Positions 24,804 through 33,987 of a DNA stretch of 64,000 nt are shown one piece after another (the first letter of the stretch is position 1; each line of letters starts with the position of its first letter). This DNA is from Flavobacterium algicola (lineage in GTDB: Bacteria; Bacteroidota; Bacteroidia; Flavobacteriales; Flavobacteriaceae): positions 434,001 through 498,000 of the forward strand of contig NZ_JAJTUT010000003.1 of NCBI RefSeq assembly GCF_022399565.1. Direction: 5' to 3'. A program made the translations under genes and the position numbers. A model generated the notes under the pieces. That model did not search any database. It was not told the origin of the DNA and saw only the letters and a program-made list of their open reading frames with translations.

Positions 24804-26393
24804 TTAAAATATGATTACTTCAAAATTTTGCTCCAAAGGTTTTAGTTGATTCATGATTGAAGGAATTAAATCAACTCCTTGCTCTAAATAAAATTCAGAG
24901 AAGTTATTTTGGCGCTCTTGTAAACTTTTATTGGGAAATAATTCATTTTGTAAGTCGGTAGCACGCTCTAATTGATCCTTTAATTTTCTTTTTTGTGCTT
25001 TAAGCAATCTTTTTTCAAGATTTTCAAGCCCTTTTATTTGTTTTGCTTCTTGTGCCTTTACAGCTCCACTAAAGGATTTATCAGTTTGCTCCGCAATTTT
25101 ATAAAGTGCATCAAATTGCTGACATAGTTGCTCCTTTTGTTTTGCCAAATCAATAGGGAATGAAGATAATTTTTGAGTCAATTTATTTTCTAAGTTAGCT
25201 TGCTTAGAGAATAAATCAGACCAAGAAAGTTCGAGCTTGTCAATTTTTGAAACTTGTTTTTGAGTTGCTAATAGGACTGAGTTGCGTACTAATAATATTG
25301 GGAAAGGAACGTTTACCGTATTAAAAAATGATTTAAGTTCCAGCCAGTAAGCAATTTCTCCTCCACCACCAATATAACACAGGTTGGGCAAAATAACCTC
25401 TTGGTATAAGGGGCGCATTATTACATTGGGACTGAATTTTTCTGGGTTTGTGGTTACTAAATCTAGTATTTCATTTTCAGTAAATGCTAGGTCTGTATTG
25501 TTAACTACATAATTATCATTTTCATAAATTATTCGTTCACGAATCGAGTCTTCAATATAAAAAAGATTGATTTCTCTTGGATTTACTTGAATGTTGTATT
25601 CACTAAGCTCTTTTATCGTTTCGGTAACAGACTTGTAAGCATTTTGCTTTGTTAGTTCCTGCTTTATAAAGGGAATGAACAATTTTTTTAGATCGCTAGT
25701 ATCAGCATCAATTATCACCAAGCCTTGTTCTCCAAATAAGGCGTTGGCAAGGTGTCGAGTAGCGTCTGCCAGGTTAGAATGTTGTAAATACGCTTCTTCA
25801 AAAAGTACTTTTATTTTATTGGCATTAGTAGTATGTCCTAATTCTAAGGCAAAAATTTCAAAAAAATCATTTAACCCATCAGTGTTCAATCGACCTACAG
25901 GACCGGTACTTTCTGCATTCCATCGAAATTTCTTTCCTTTAAAATTAAAGTAATTGATTTCGTCAAAATCATGATCTTCTGTAGCCATCCAATAGACAGG
26001 AACAAAATTAGAAGCAGGATATTTAGCTTTTAATTCTTTAGTTAGATTGATGGTTGAAATAATTTTATATAAAAAGTACAACGGACCACTAAATAAATTT
26101 AACTGATGTCCTGTAGTGACAGTAAAGGTATTGCTGACTTTTAGTGCCTCAATATTTTGCTGTGTCAACTCGGAGATTGTAGTATTTTTATACTGATTCT
26201 GCAGTACGTTTGCTAATGTGGCTCTGGTTTCATCATTAAAACTTTCCTTTTTTTCTTGGAGTTGTGCAGCAAAATTTTCTAAAGTAGGAAATCGGTTGTA
26301 TAAAGAGCGAAGATTTGCTTTTTGATTCAAATAATCGTTCATCAAAGGTGTGAAATATCCTGATGTTTGATAGCTAATACAGTCGGTAGGCAT
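24804..26393 (-). CDS. bshC: Bacillithiol biosynthesis cysteine ligase BshC
   Basis: BshC adds cysteine to glucosaminyl-malate, the last step of bacillithiol synthesis. The 529-residue protein matches the family: N-terminal IDCISYQTSGYF-like start, the nucleotide-binding-like block TVTTGHQLNLFSGPLYFLYK (about 95-114), WMATEDHDFDEINYF (about 149-163) and the C-terminal coiled coil with KAQKRKLKDQLERATDLQ. Final residues EQNFEVIIF are typical. BshA and BshB are not in the window. The gene is separated from ndk by a promoter and from the upstream SDR by 278 nt. Confidence 0.93.
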   Translation of the reverse strand: MPTDCISYQTSGYFTPLMNDYLNQKANLRSLYNRFPTLENFAAQLQEKKESFNDETRATLANVLQNQYKNTTISELTQQNIEALKVSNTFTVTTGHQLNLFSGPLYFLYKIISTINLTKELKAKYPASNFVPVYWMATEDHDFDEINYFNFKGKKFRWNAESTGPVGRLNTDGLNDFFEIFALELGHTTNANKIKVLFEEAYLQHSNLADATRHLANALFGEQGLVIIDADTSDLKKLFIPFIKQELTKQNAYKSVTETIKELSEYNIQVNPREINLFYIEDSIRERIIYENDNYVVNNTDLAFTENEILDLVTTNPEKFSPNVIMRPLYQEVILPNLCYIGGGGEIAYWLELKSFFNTVNVPFPILLVRNSVLLATQKQVSKIDKLELSWSDLFSKQANLENKLTQKLSSFPIDLAKQKEQLCQQFDALYKIAEQTDKSFSGAVKAQEAKQIKGLENLEKRLLKAQKRKLKDQLERATDLQNELFPNKSLQERQNNFSEFYLEQGVDLIPSIMNQLKPLEQNFEVIIF

Positions 26394-26532
26394 GATGTGT
26401 AATTCTAAATTTACTGCTAAAATAAGAAAAACTTAAGTTACACTTTTTAATTTGTGAAAGCTTTAGTAAAAGTTGAAGACATATTATTATCATTCACCTA
26501 TCTAAATAGGTGTTTATTGGATTTTATATATT

Positions 26533-26588
26533 AACTCTTAAAGATGATCGATGACTATTTGTTATTTATATCATCAAATTTAAGAGTT
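26533..26588. repeat. Inverted repeat between bshC and the SDR gene
   Basis: Arms AACTCTTAAAGATGAT (26533-26548) and ATCATCaaATTTAAGAGTT (26570-26588) can pair over about 16 bp with a 20-nt loop. There is no T run, so it does not look like a normal terminator. It sits downstream of the SDR gene stop and upstream of bshC in the direction of transcription. Confidence 0.5.
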
Positions 26589-26671
26589 GTGTGTTTTTAT
26601 GTTTAGTGATAAAAATTGGTTTTAGAATACATCTATAATATAGTGTGCATCTAGATTACATCTTCAATATA

Positions 26672-27478
26672 TCATCCGCCTTTCGAAAAACCTTCAAAAA
26701 CAGTCATTCCACCGTCTATAAAGATACTTGCACCAGTAATATAGTCAGAATCGTCAGAAGCTAAAAAAACTGCTAGATTGCCAACGTCTTCGGGCTGTCC
26801 TATTCGATTGTATGGTATCAAAGACATTAGATCATCTAATGCTTTTGGCGTTTCCCAAGCCTCTTTATTGATCGGAGTTTGGATAGCTCCTGGACTTATA
26901 CTGTTTACTCTAATTTTTCGGTCGCCATATTCTTGAGCAAGTGTTTGCATCAGCATTTTAATCGCTCCTTTTGACGCGGCGTAGTTTGCATGTCCACCCC
27001 AAGGAATTAATTCATGTACAGAACTCATACAAATGATCTTTCCCAAAGCTTTGGATCGTTCTGGAACTATTCCTCTTTTAAGAAATTCACGTACGGCTTC
27101 TCGCGCGCACAAGAACTGGCCTGTTAGGTTTACATCAATTACATCTTGCCATTGTTGCAAAGTCATTTCGTCAAATTTTGCGTCTTTTTGCATTCCAGCG
27201 TTATTCACCAAGATATCAATAGTGCCAAAAGTGCTTATTGCTTCTTTAAACATGTTTTGGACTTGGTCTTCCTTGCTTACGTCTGCTTTGATGGCAATTG
27301 CATCCGCTCGCATGGCTTTTAATTTTGCTACAACATCATTTGCTGCCTTTTCACTCGAGGAATAATTTACAATTACATTTGCTCCCGCTTTACCCAAAGC
27401 AAGGGCAACTCCCATACCAATTCCAGAGCTTCCTCCTGTTACCAAGGCTGTTTGTCCTTCTAGTTTTTTATCTGCCAT
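26672..27478 (-). CDS. SDR-family oxidoreductase, glucose 1-dehydrogenase-like
   Basis: A classical NAD(P)-dependent short-chain dehydrogenase of 268 residues. Cofactor motif TGGSSGIG (14-21), NNAG (91-94), serine in CMSSVHE (about 151-152), and the catalytic Y165 and K169 in NYAASKGA are all intact. The closing part, GASIFIDGGMTVFEGF, resembles bacterial glucose 1-dehydrogenases, but substrate cannot be deduced. The gene reads away from the radical SAM gene with 269 nt between their starts. Confidence 0.92.
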   Translation of the reverse strand: MADKKLEGQTALVTGGSSGIGMGVALALGKAGANVIVNYSSSEKAANDVVAKLKAMRADAIAIKADVSKEDQVQNMFKEAISTFGTIDILVNNAGMQKDAKFDEMTLQQWQDVIDVNLTGQFLCAREAVREFLKRGIVPERSKALGKIICMSSVHELIPWGGHANYAASKGAIKMLMQTLAQEYGDRKIRVNSISPGAIQTPINKEAWETPKALDDLMSLIPYNRIGQPEDVGNLAVFLASDDSDYITGASIFIDGGMTVFEGFSKGG

Positions 27479-27694
27479 AATTTATCTTTTTAATTTTATT
27501 CCTAAATTAATTTATTTATCAAGGAAAAATAAGAAGATTAACATTACTTTAATTGACTCAAAAAGAATTGAATTCAATAATATATGCATTCGATATAGAT
27601 ATATGAAGGAGTTAGCTGCCGTAAAAGTAATTAATTATTCACAAAATAAAATAAATAATTATGTGTCTGCTATGCTTTTTAAGTCTTTGGTATC

Positions 27695-27730
27695 TTTTGC
27701 CGGAAACAAAGTAATTATCCCTTATTTTTG
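27695..27730 (+). promoter_or_regulatory. Promoter of the radical SAM gene
   Basis: TTTTG at 27695-27699 and TATTTTTG at 27723-27730 are 23 nt apart, at the long end of the spacing reported for Flavobacterium. Transcription would begin near 27735, just before the TTG start codon at 27748. Confidence 0.5.
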
Positions 27731-27747
27731 CATAAAAATAAATTACT

Positions 27748-29964
27748 TTGAAACAGAAACTCCTCATTATAACCCCACCTTTTACACAATTGAATACGCC
27801 GTATCCAGCCACGGCTTATATTAAAGGTTTCTTGAATACTATAAATGTGGAGTCTGTGCAAGCCGATTTTGGTATCGAAGTCATCTTGAAATTATTTTCG
27901 AAAAAAGGGTTACAAGATATCTTTCAAGCAGGAGCTTTAAAGTATAAGGTGCATGAGTTATCAGATAATTCGAAAAGGATAACAGCCTTACAAAACGAGT
28001 ATATAAAAACTATTGACTCGGTGATTGCCTTTTTGCAAGGAAAAAATCCAACATTGGCACTTCAAATTTGCCAAGAAGATTATTTGCCGGAAGCTTCTCG
28101 TTTTGCGCAGCTAGAAGAATTGGACTGGGCATTTGGTACGATGGGGACGCAAGACAAGGCAAAACACCTAGCAACTTTATACCTCGAAGACATATCCGAC
28201 TATATCGTAGAATGTGTGGACGCTAATTTTGGTTTCAGCAGGTATGCCGAGCGTTTGGGACGTTCTGCTAATTCATTTGATGAATTGTATGATGCGTTGC
28301 ACCAACCCTATACATACATTGATAAAGTTTTATTTTCGATTCTAAAAGAAAGAATTGAGACTGTTCAACCTACTTTTTTTTTAATTTCTGTGCCTTTTCC
28401 GGGTAATCTATACAGTGCTTTTCGATCGGCTCAATGGGTAAAGGCAAATTATCCCGAAATTAAGATCTCAATGGGAGGTGGTTTCCCAAATACCGAATTA
28501 CGTTCGCTTTCAGACGCGCGCGTTTTTGAATTTATTGACTTTATTACTTTAGATGACGGAGAAGCACCAATTGAAGAATTGATTAGTGCTGTCACTTCGA
28601 GCGCAGTCGAGAAGCTTTACAAGCGAACTTTTTTATTAGAAAACGGTCAGGTCGTTTATAAAAATAATTCTACCAAACCTGATTATAAGCAAGCGCAAGT
28701 AGGAACTCCTGATTACTCAGATTTGCTATTGGAAAGTTATATTTCGGTTATCGAAATCGTAAATCCAATGCACCGTATGTGGAGTGACGGACGCTGGAAC
28801 AAACTAACCATGGCGCACGGATGTTATTGGGGAAAATGTACCTTCTGCGATATTTCTTTAGATTATATAAAAATTTACGAACCTGTGGCTGCCAATTTAC
28901 TCTGTGATCGAATGGAGGAAATGATGGAGAAAACAGGTCAAAATGGTTTTCATTATGTTGATGAGGCTGCACCGCCTGCTTTGATGCGCTCATTGGCTCT
29001 TGAAATTTTACGACGCAACTTATCAGTAACGTGGTGGACGAACATTCGTTTCGAAAAAAGTTTTACGGCCGATTTGTGTTTATTACTAAAAGCTTCGGGC
29101 TGTATTGCGGTTTCGGGAGGTTTGGAAGTTGCTTCAGATCGATTATTAAAATTGATAGACAAAGGCGTTACAGTCGAGCAAGTGGCTAATGTTACGAAAA
29201 ATTTTACCGAAGCAGGGATTATGGTACATTCCTACTTAATGTATGGTTATCCTACACAAACTATTCAAGAAACGGTAGATAGTCTAGAAATGGTTCGTCA
29301 ATTGTTTGAGGTAGGGGTGTTGCAATCTGGTTTTTGGCACCAATTTGCTATGACAGCACATAGCCCTGTCGGGTTAGATCCTGACGCTTTTGGTGTTATT
29401 CCAGTTGCACCAGCGCTAAAAGGGTTAGAGAATGGACTTTTTGCAAATAATGATGTGGACTTTAAAGATAGTACGGGAATTGATCATGAGAAATTTAGTT
29501 TTGGTCTTAAAAAATCATTATTTAATTTTATGCACGGCATCTGTTTTGATTACGAATTACAAGACTGGTTTGATTTCAAAATTCCTAAAACTAAGATTCC
29601 TCGCAATTTTATCGAAAATGCATTAGCCAAAGAGGCTGTCCTTACTATTAAGCCAACTGCAAAAATTGTATGGCTCGGAGGTAAACCGCAGGTAGAAAAT
29701 TTTACCAAATCTAAAAAAGGTACTACTTGGGAAATGATGCGTTTGACATTTCACGACAAAAAGGAAAGTTTTGATGTGCAAACTAGTAAAAAGGAAGGAG
29801 AGTGGTTACTGGAGGTTTTTGATAAAATAGCAGTTAGCAATAATAAGGTATATACTTTTCTAGAATTAAAAAATGATTTTGAAAGTCAGCTTGAAGACTT
29901 TGAGTTATTTTGGTACTCAAAACCAATACATGTTTTAAGGAGCTATGGATTATTAACATTATAA
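27748..29964 (+). CDS. B12-binding-like radical SAM protein
   Basis: A 738-residue radical SAM enzyme. Residues 1-300 have a start typical of cobalamin-binding-type radical SAM proteins (LLIITPPFTQLNTPYPATAY) and the sheet-end GGGFPNTE (243-250), but no DxHxxG cobalamin motif. The cluster cysteines are C359, C364 and C367 in HGCYWGKCTFCD: spacing CX4CX2C, not the usual CX3CX2C. The barrel follows, with YVDEAAPP, a GGLE motif (458-460) and a 120-residue C-terminal extension. The start is TTG: an in-frame TAA lies two codons upstream, so no ATG start is possible before the conserved part. It is followed after 9 nt by an aldo/keto reductase gene, pointing to a two-gene operon. Substrate unknown. 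Confidence 0.85.
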   Translation: MKQKLLIITPPFTQLNTPYPATAYIKGFLNTINVESVQADFGIEVILKLFSKKGLQDIFQAGALKYKVHELSDNSKRITALQNEYIKTIDSVIAFLQGKNPTLALQICQEDYLPEASRFAQLEELDWAFGTMGTQDKAKHLATLYLEDISDYIVECVDANFGFSRYAERLGRSANSFDELYDALHQPYTYIDKVLFSILKERIETVQPTFFLISVPFPGNLYSAFRSAQWVKANYPEIKISMGGGFPNTELRSLSDARVFEFIDFITLDDGEAPIEELISAVTSSAVEKLYKRTFLLENGQVVYKNNSTKPDYKQAQVGTPDYSDLLLESYISVIEIVNPMHRMWSDGRWNKLTMAHGCYWGKCTFCDISLDYIKIYEPVAANLLCDRMEEMMEKTGQNGFHYVDEAAPPALMRSLALEILRRNLSVTWWTNIRFEKSFTADLCLLLKASGCIAVSGGLEVASDRLLKLIDKGVTVEQVANVTKNFTEAGIMVHSYLMYGYPTQTIQETVDSLEMVRQLFEVGVLQSGFWHQFAMTAHSPVGLDPDAFGVIPVAPALKGLENGLFANNDVDFKDSTGIDHEKFSFGLKKSLFNFMHGICFDYELQDWFDFKIPKTKIPRNFIENALAKEAVLTIKPTAKIVWLGGKPQVENFTKSKKGTTWEMMRLTFHDKKESFDVQTSKKEGEWLLEVFDKIAVSNNKVYTFLELKNDFESQLEDFELFWYSKPIHVLRSYGLLTL

Positions 29965-29973
29965 AGGACAAAA

Positions 29974-30939
29974 ATGAAATATAATAGATCAGGAAAAAGC
30001 GGGTTGTTATTACCGCAAATCTCGTTAGGTTTATGGCACAACTTTGGTTCTGTCGATAATTTTGAGAATGGAGAAAATATCGTCAAGGAAGCATTTGACA
30101 AAGGAATTACTCATTTTGACCTCGCTAATAATTATGGGCCAGAACCAGGATCAGCAGAAACTAATTTCGGAAGAATTCTAAAAAACAATTTTCAAGGAAA
30201 CCTTCGCGATCAAATGGTGATTTCGACCAAAGCGGGTTATACCATGTGGGACGGGCCTTATGGTGACTGGGGCTCTAGAAAATATTTACTCTCTAGTCTG
30301 GACCAAAGTTTAAAAAGGATGAATTTGGATTATGTAGATATATTCTATTCGCATCGTCCAGATCCCGAAACGCCTATCGAAGAAACAATGATGGCCTTAG
30401 ATTATGCAGTACGCAGTGGGAAAGCCCTATATGCTGGTATTAGTAATTATTCTGCTTCCGAAACAAAAGTTGCTGTAGAAGTGTTGAAAGAGTTAGGAAC
30501 GCCTTGTCTAATTCATCAAGCCAAGTATTCTATGTTAGAAAGATGGGTTGAGGAAGGTTTACTAGATGTTCTTGAAGATAAAGGGGTGGGCTGTATTGCA
30601 TTTTCACCTTTAGCACAAGGTCTGCTTACTAATAAATATTTAAAAGGAATACCAGAAAACTCCAGAGCTTCAAATCCCAATGGACATTTAAAGGAGAATG
30701 AAATAACGAGCGAAAAGATTCAAAAATTAGTTCAACTAAATGAGATTGCTACGAATAGAGATCAATCGTTGGCGCAAATGGCTTTAGCGTGGTTAATGAA
30801 GGATAGCAGAATAACGTCTGTACTAATTGGAGCGAGTTCGGTTGTACAGTTAAATGATAACCTTGACAGTTTAAAAAAGTCAAAATTTAGCGATGATGAA
30901 ATCAGTGCCATAGAGCTTGTATTAAAAAGTATAAGTTAA
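29974..30939 (+). CDS. Aldo/keto reductase, YghZ-like
   Basis: A 321-residue NADPH-dependent reductase with a TIM barrel. The catalytic tetrad is visible: D49 and Y54 (HFDLANNYGP), K86 (STKAGY) and H127 (FYSHRPDP). The N-terminal RSGKSGLLLPQISLGLWHNF and the segment GPEPGSAETNFGRIL match the YghZ/Gpr and K+-channel beta-like branch of the superfamily, which reduces methylglyoxal or L-glyceraldehyde 3-phosphate in E. coli. It begins 9 nt after the radical SAM stop codon, so it is probably in the same operon and might act on a related substrate. A strong terminator follows. Confidence 0.92.
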   Translation: MKYNRSGKSGLLLPQISLGLWHNFGSVDNFENGENIVKEAFDKGITHFDLANNYGPEPGSAETNFGRILKNNFQGNLRDQMVISTKAGYTMWDGPYGDWGSRKYLLSSLDQSLKRMNLDYVDIFYSHRPDPETPIEETMMALDYAVRSGKALYAGISNYSASETKVAVEVLKELGTPCLIHQAKYSMLERWVEEGLLDVLEDKGVGCIAFSPLAQGLLTNKYLKGIPENSRASNPNGHLKENEITSEKIQKLVQLNEIATNRDQSLAQMALAWLMKDSRITSVLIGASSVVQLNDNLDSLKKSKFSDDEISAIELVLKSIS

Positions 30940-30957
30940 CATTGCATTAGCAAAGGT

Positions 30958-30992
30958 CAAAAAGTCTCAAATATATTTTGAGACTTTTTTTT
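30958..30992 (+). terminator. Rho-independent terminator of the aldo/keto reductase operon
   Basis: AAAAGTCTCAAA and TTTGAGACTTTT arms with a short A/T loop, followed by a T run. Confidence 0.88.
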
Positions 30993-31459
30993 GTGCCTAA
31001 TTCAAAATTAAAAGGTTTTTTTAATTTTACATGATAAAATATTGAATTGTAAATTTCAAGTTTTACCCCCATTTTTACAGGGGATACATTTTAATAAAGC
31101 GAATTTATCTATTAAAAAGTAAAATTTTATAAGTTTTAAATTTTTTAGCGCTAAAAAAAATAGGGTTACGGTCAAATTTCTTATTATGAATAATGTATTA
31201 TAATTTCCTTTTAATGCGGATTGTCTAATTTATATTATTTGAATAATCGATATTAATAAAACGACTTCGATAACGGCAAAAAGTAAACGTAAATTTATTT
31301 TAGTTAATATTTACTTAATATATTCGCCATAGAAAAATAGAAAAAATATGTATTTCAGTTTCTCAGAAGAAAAATAAAGATCAGAAATGTACTAACATCT
31401 GAAGTTTTATAGAATAGAAAAACTAAAATCATTAATTATCAACCAAAACAAGATTAAAC
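30993..31459. other. Long A/T-rich region upstream of the outer-membrane protein gene
   Basis: 467 nt without a supported gene. It is strikingly A/T-rich with many homopolymer A and T tracts, and probably carries the promoter and a long leader of the porin-like gene at 31460. I found no confident TAnnTTTG with a well spaced TTG; near matches are too many in such sequence to choose among. Confidence 0.45.
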
Positions 31460-32494
31460 ATGAAGAAAGTAATTATTATTTTAGCTTTAGCGCTAACGGG
31501 AAACATGGCATTGGCTCAAGATACACCATTACAAATCTCTGGTTCTGCAGATGTTTATTATAAATATGATTTTGCAAAAGGAGAAAATATTGGAACTAGT
31601 TTTGCAACTGATCAAAATTCCGTTTCATTAGGGATGATTGATATCGCTTTGACAAAAACAAAAGGTAAAGCAACTTTTGTAGGGGAATTATCTTTTGGAC
31701 CAAGAGGGCAATACCAATCTATTTTAAATGGTGATGGTGCAGATGCTGACGGTAACACATTCAATATTCAAAATTTATACATATCCTATGCAGCTACAGA
31801 GAAATTAACTTTAACCGCCGGTTATATGGGAACGTTTATAGGTTATGAAGTTATTTCTCCATTAGCTAACTTTCACTACTCAACTTCTTATTTATTTACA
31901 AACGGTCCATTCCAAAATGCTGGATTCAAAGCAAACTATGCTTTTTCAGACAAAGTAGGGTTAATGGTTGGAGCATTTAACAATACTTGGAACTCTTACA
32001 AAGCTGATCCTATAAATGGTGTGAACGCAATTGGTGCTCAATTGTCTATCACTCCTGCAGAAGGCGTAAGTGCATACATTAATTTTATGGATGGATCTGA
32101 TTCAGGAACAATCGTTGATTTGACTGCATCCTTTCAATTATCTGATAAATTTACACTTGGTTTAAACGCTGCTGACTGGACTGCTCCAGGAAGTGGAGAC
32201 GTTGGATATACTGGTGTAGCTTTATATCCATCGGTTGCTGTATCTGAAAATTTTGGTTTAGGGTTACGTGCTGAGTATTTTAAAGCAAAACAAGATGATG
32301 CTATGATCGGTTTGTCTGCAGATAACTCTGTAACAGCATTCACTTTGTCTGCTAACTTAAAAGCAGGTGATTTGACAATCATTCCAGAATTTAGATTAGA
32401 CAATGCTAAAGAAGATAACTTCCTGAAATCGGATATGTTGTCTCCAACTAAATCAGCTTCTCAGTTCTCTATAGCTTGTGTTTACGGATTCTAA
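31460..32494 (+). CDS. Porin-like outer-membrane beta-barrel protein
   Basis: A 344-residue secreted protein with a signal peptide (MKKVIIILALALTGNMALAQ). The mature part alternates hydrophobic and polar residues through many short strands (for example GKATFVGELSFGP, YAATEKLTLTAGYMGTFIGY, KFTLGLNAADW) and ends in an aromatic residue (CVYGF), the outer-membrane barrel sorting pattern. The start ISGSADVYYKYDFAK is typical of the Bacteroidota family annotated as BBP2-type or DUF1597 porins. Solutes are unknown. It is monocistronic with an unusually long upstream region and a strong terminator. Confidence 0.85.
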   Translation: MKKVIIILALALTGNMALAQDTPLQISGSADVYYKYDFAKGENIGTSFATDQNSVSLGMIDIALTKTKGKATFVGELSFGPRGQYQSILNGDGADADGNTFNIQNLYISYAATEKLTLTAGYMGTFIGYEVISPLANFHYSTSYLFTNGPFQNAGFKANYAFSDKVGLMVGAFNNTWNSYKADPINGVNAIGAQLSITPAEGVSAYINFMDGSDSGTIVDLTASFQLSDKFTLGLNAADWTAPGSGDVGYTGVALYPSVAVSENFGLGLRAEYFKAKQDDAMIGLSADNSVTAFTLSANLKAGDLTIIPEFRLDNAKEDNFLKSDMLSPTKSASQFSIACVYGF

Positions 32495-32552
32495 TTTTAA
32501 GAAGAACGAATAGCAATTATTGCTAGAAATTATATAAAAACATTTTTTTTTA

Positions 32553-32598
32553 CTGTCAAGACATTCTTTAAAAGATGTTTTGGCAGTTTTTTTTTTAT
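32553..32598 (+). terminator. Rho-independent terminator of the barrel protein gene
   Basis: ACTGTCAAGACAT and ATGTTTTGGCAGT arms (with G-T pairs) and a run of T. Confidence 0.8.
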
Positions 32599-33048
32599 CT
32601 AATAATTAATTTTATCTTTTATAAAAATAGTAAAAACCATATCTATACAGTTGCTACTGATCAAAAATGAGTTACAATTTTGATTGAGAGTTAGATAAAT
32701 GTTTGTTAGTAGTACTAGTACTTGATTATTTAAGGGATAATTATAACAGCTACGAAATGGCCAAGGCAAATAGGGGTAAGTATGATTGATTATATACTAT
32801 TATCGAGAGAGCTAGTCTATCATATGCAAAGCATTTTAGTTGACTAAGAAATGACCGATCAGCAAAATGTAAATTATACTCATGCAGCAACTACTTCTTG
32901 TAACGTACAATGAAGCTTAGCTTATGAAATATAAGCAAAATAAGAAGTGAACAAACGTAAAAAGAATGGTAAATAGAAGACTGAAAATCAATGACGGAAT
33001 AGCTGATTGTCGAAGCGCAACTATTCCCAATTTGATTTATAAAATTAT
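32599..33048. other. Intergenic stretch of about 450 nt without a gene
   Basis: No reading frame with family or codon-pattern support is seen. A perfect 12-bp palindrome AGTACTAGTACT lies at 32711-32722. No promoter or terminator could be assigned. It separates the plus-strand barrel gene from the convergent amidase gene, so it may hold decayed sequence. Confidence 0.4.
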
Positions 33049-33954
33049 TTAGCTCTTTAAATAAATATTGTAAATAGCGTTTATCGTTTTTTGGTCAAGT
33101 GTGCTATCTGTTTCAGTCTGAATAAAATGACGTTTAAATGCCATAATCGCAGCATTTAGGTTAGTAGTGTCGTAGCCAATTATTCGTAGCCCTTGCTCAA
33201 TATTAAAATCAAACGGTGCTACTGGTGCGATTTCGTCAAGCCATAATCCAAATCCATTTTCAGCCAAAGTTTTCCACGGAAAAAGTGGGCTAGGATCTAC
33301 TTTTCTTGAAGGAGCAATGTCAGAGTGGCCGATAATATTTTCTCTTGGAATTCCAAATTCACTTTTTAATCGTGTAAGGAGCGCCATCAAGCTCGAAATT
33401 TGAGCTTCAGAGAATGGCTCAAATCCATTATTATCTAGTTCAATACCAATAGAGCTACTGTTTATGTCTTTAATTTTACCCCATGAACCATTACCAGCAT
33501 GCCAAGCACGTAGGTAATCATTTAGCATTTGCACAACCTTTCCATCATCTCCTATCACATAATGTGCACTTACTTGAGTTCTAGTCAGGGTAAATGTTTT
33601 AATAGTCTGCTCAATAGAATCTTGTGCAGTATGGTGAAGGATAATTAAGTTTGGCTTTCTTAAATTAAAATTAACTGTACCTATCCATTTTGTCTCTTGA
33701 CCATTATTTAGTGTTTTAGTTCCAACATCTGTTATGGTCTCACTAAATTTATACAAAACTTTTGTATAAGACGTATCAATAGAAATTACTGTTTTAGTAA
33801 CCACGGGTAGTGGTTTAGGTTCTCTAGAGTCAATTTGCTCTTTCAAAACTTTTACTTTTTCCTTATAAACTTTATCAGTTTCCTTATATGGATTTTTAGT
33901 TCCACAAGACACGATAATTAATGCTAACACTACAGAAAATAATGACTTTTTCAT
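33049..33954 (-). CDS. N-acetylmuramoyl-L-alanine amidase lipoprotein, AmpD-like
   Basis: A 301-residue Amidase_2 enzyme that cleaves the bond between N-acetylmuramic acid and the peptide stem. A lipobox (LIIVSC, Cys17) sends it to a membrane. The catalytic domain (about 100-235) has zinc ligands in LIILHHTAQDS and IGHSDIAPSRKVDPSPLFPW, the same layout as AmpD. The region before it (18-95) has an unusual charged linker, and a C-terminal segment (about 240-301) resembles the amidase-associated peptidoglycan-binding tail. The stop of the neighbouring helical protein gene lies downstream on the same strand. Confidence 0.92.
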   Translation of the reverse strand: MKKSLFSVVLALIIVSCGTKNPYKETDKVYKEKVKVLKEQIDSREPKPLPVVTKTVISIDTSYTKVLYKFSETITDVGTKTLNNGQETKWIGTVNFNLRKPNLIILHHTAQDSIEQTIKTFTLTRTQVSAHYVIGDDGKVVQMLNDYLRAWHAGNGSWGKIKDINSSSIGIELDNNGFEPFSEAQISSLMALLTRLKSEFGIPRENIIGHSDIAPSRKVDPSPLFPWKTLAENGFGLWLDEIAPVAPFDFNIEQGLRIIGYDTTNLNAAIMAFKRHFIQTETDSTLDQKTINAIYNIYLKS

Positions 33955-33987
33955 TGGATAAAATAGGGGATAAGTGTACTAAAGAAA

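Noticed and set aside
27603..27824. Plus-strand ORF of 73 codons before and into the radical SAM gene
   Set aside because: It overlaps the start of the conserved radical SAM frame in another phase, has no family features and lies across the predicted promoter.
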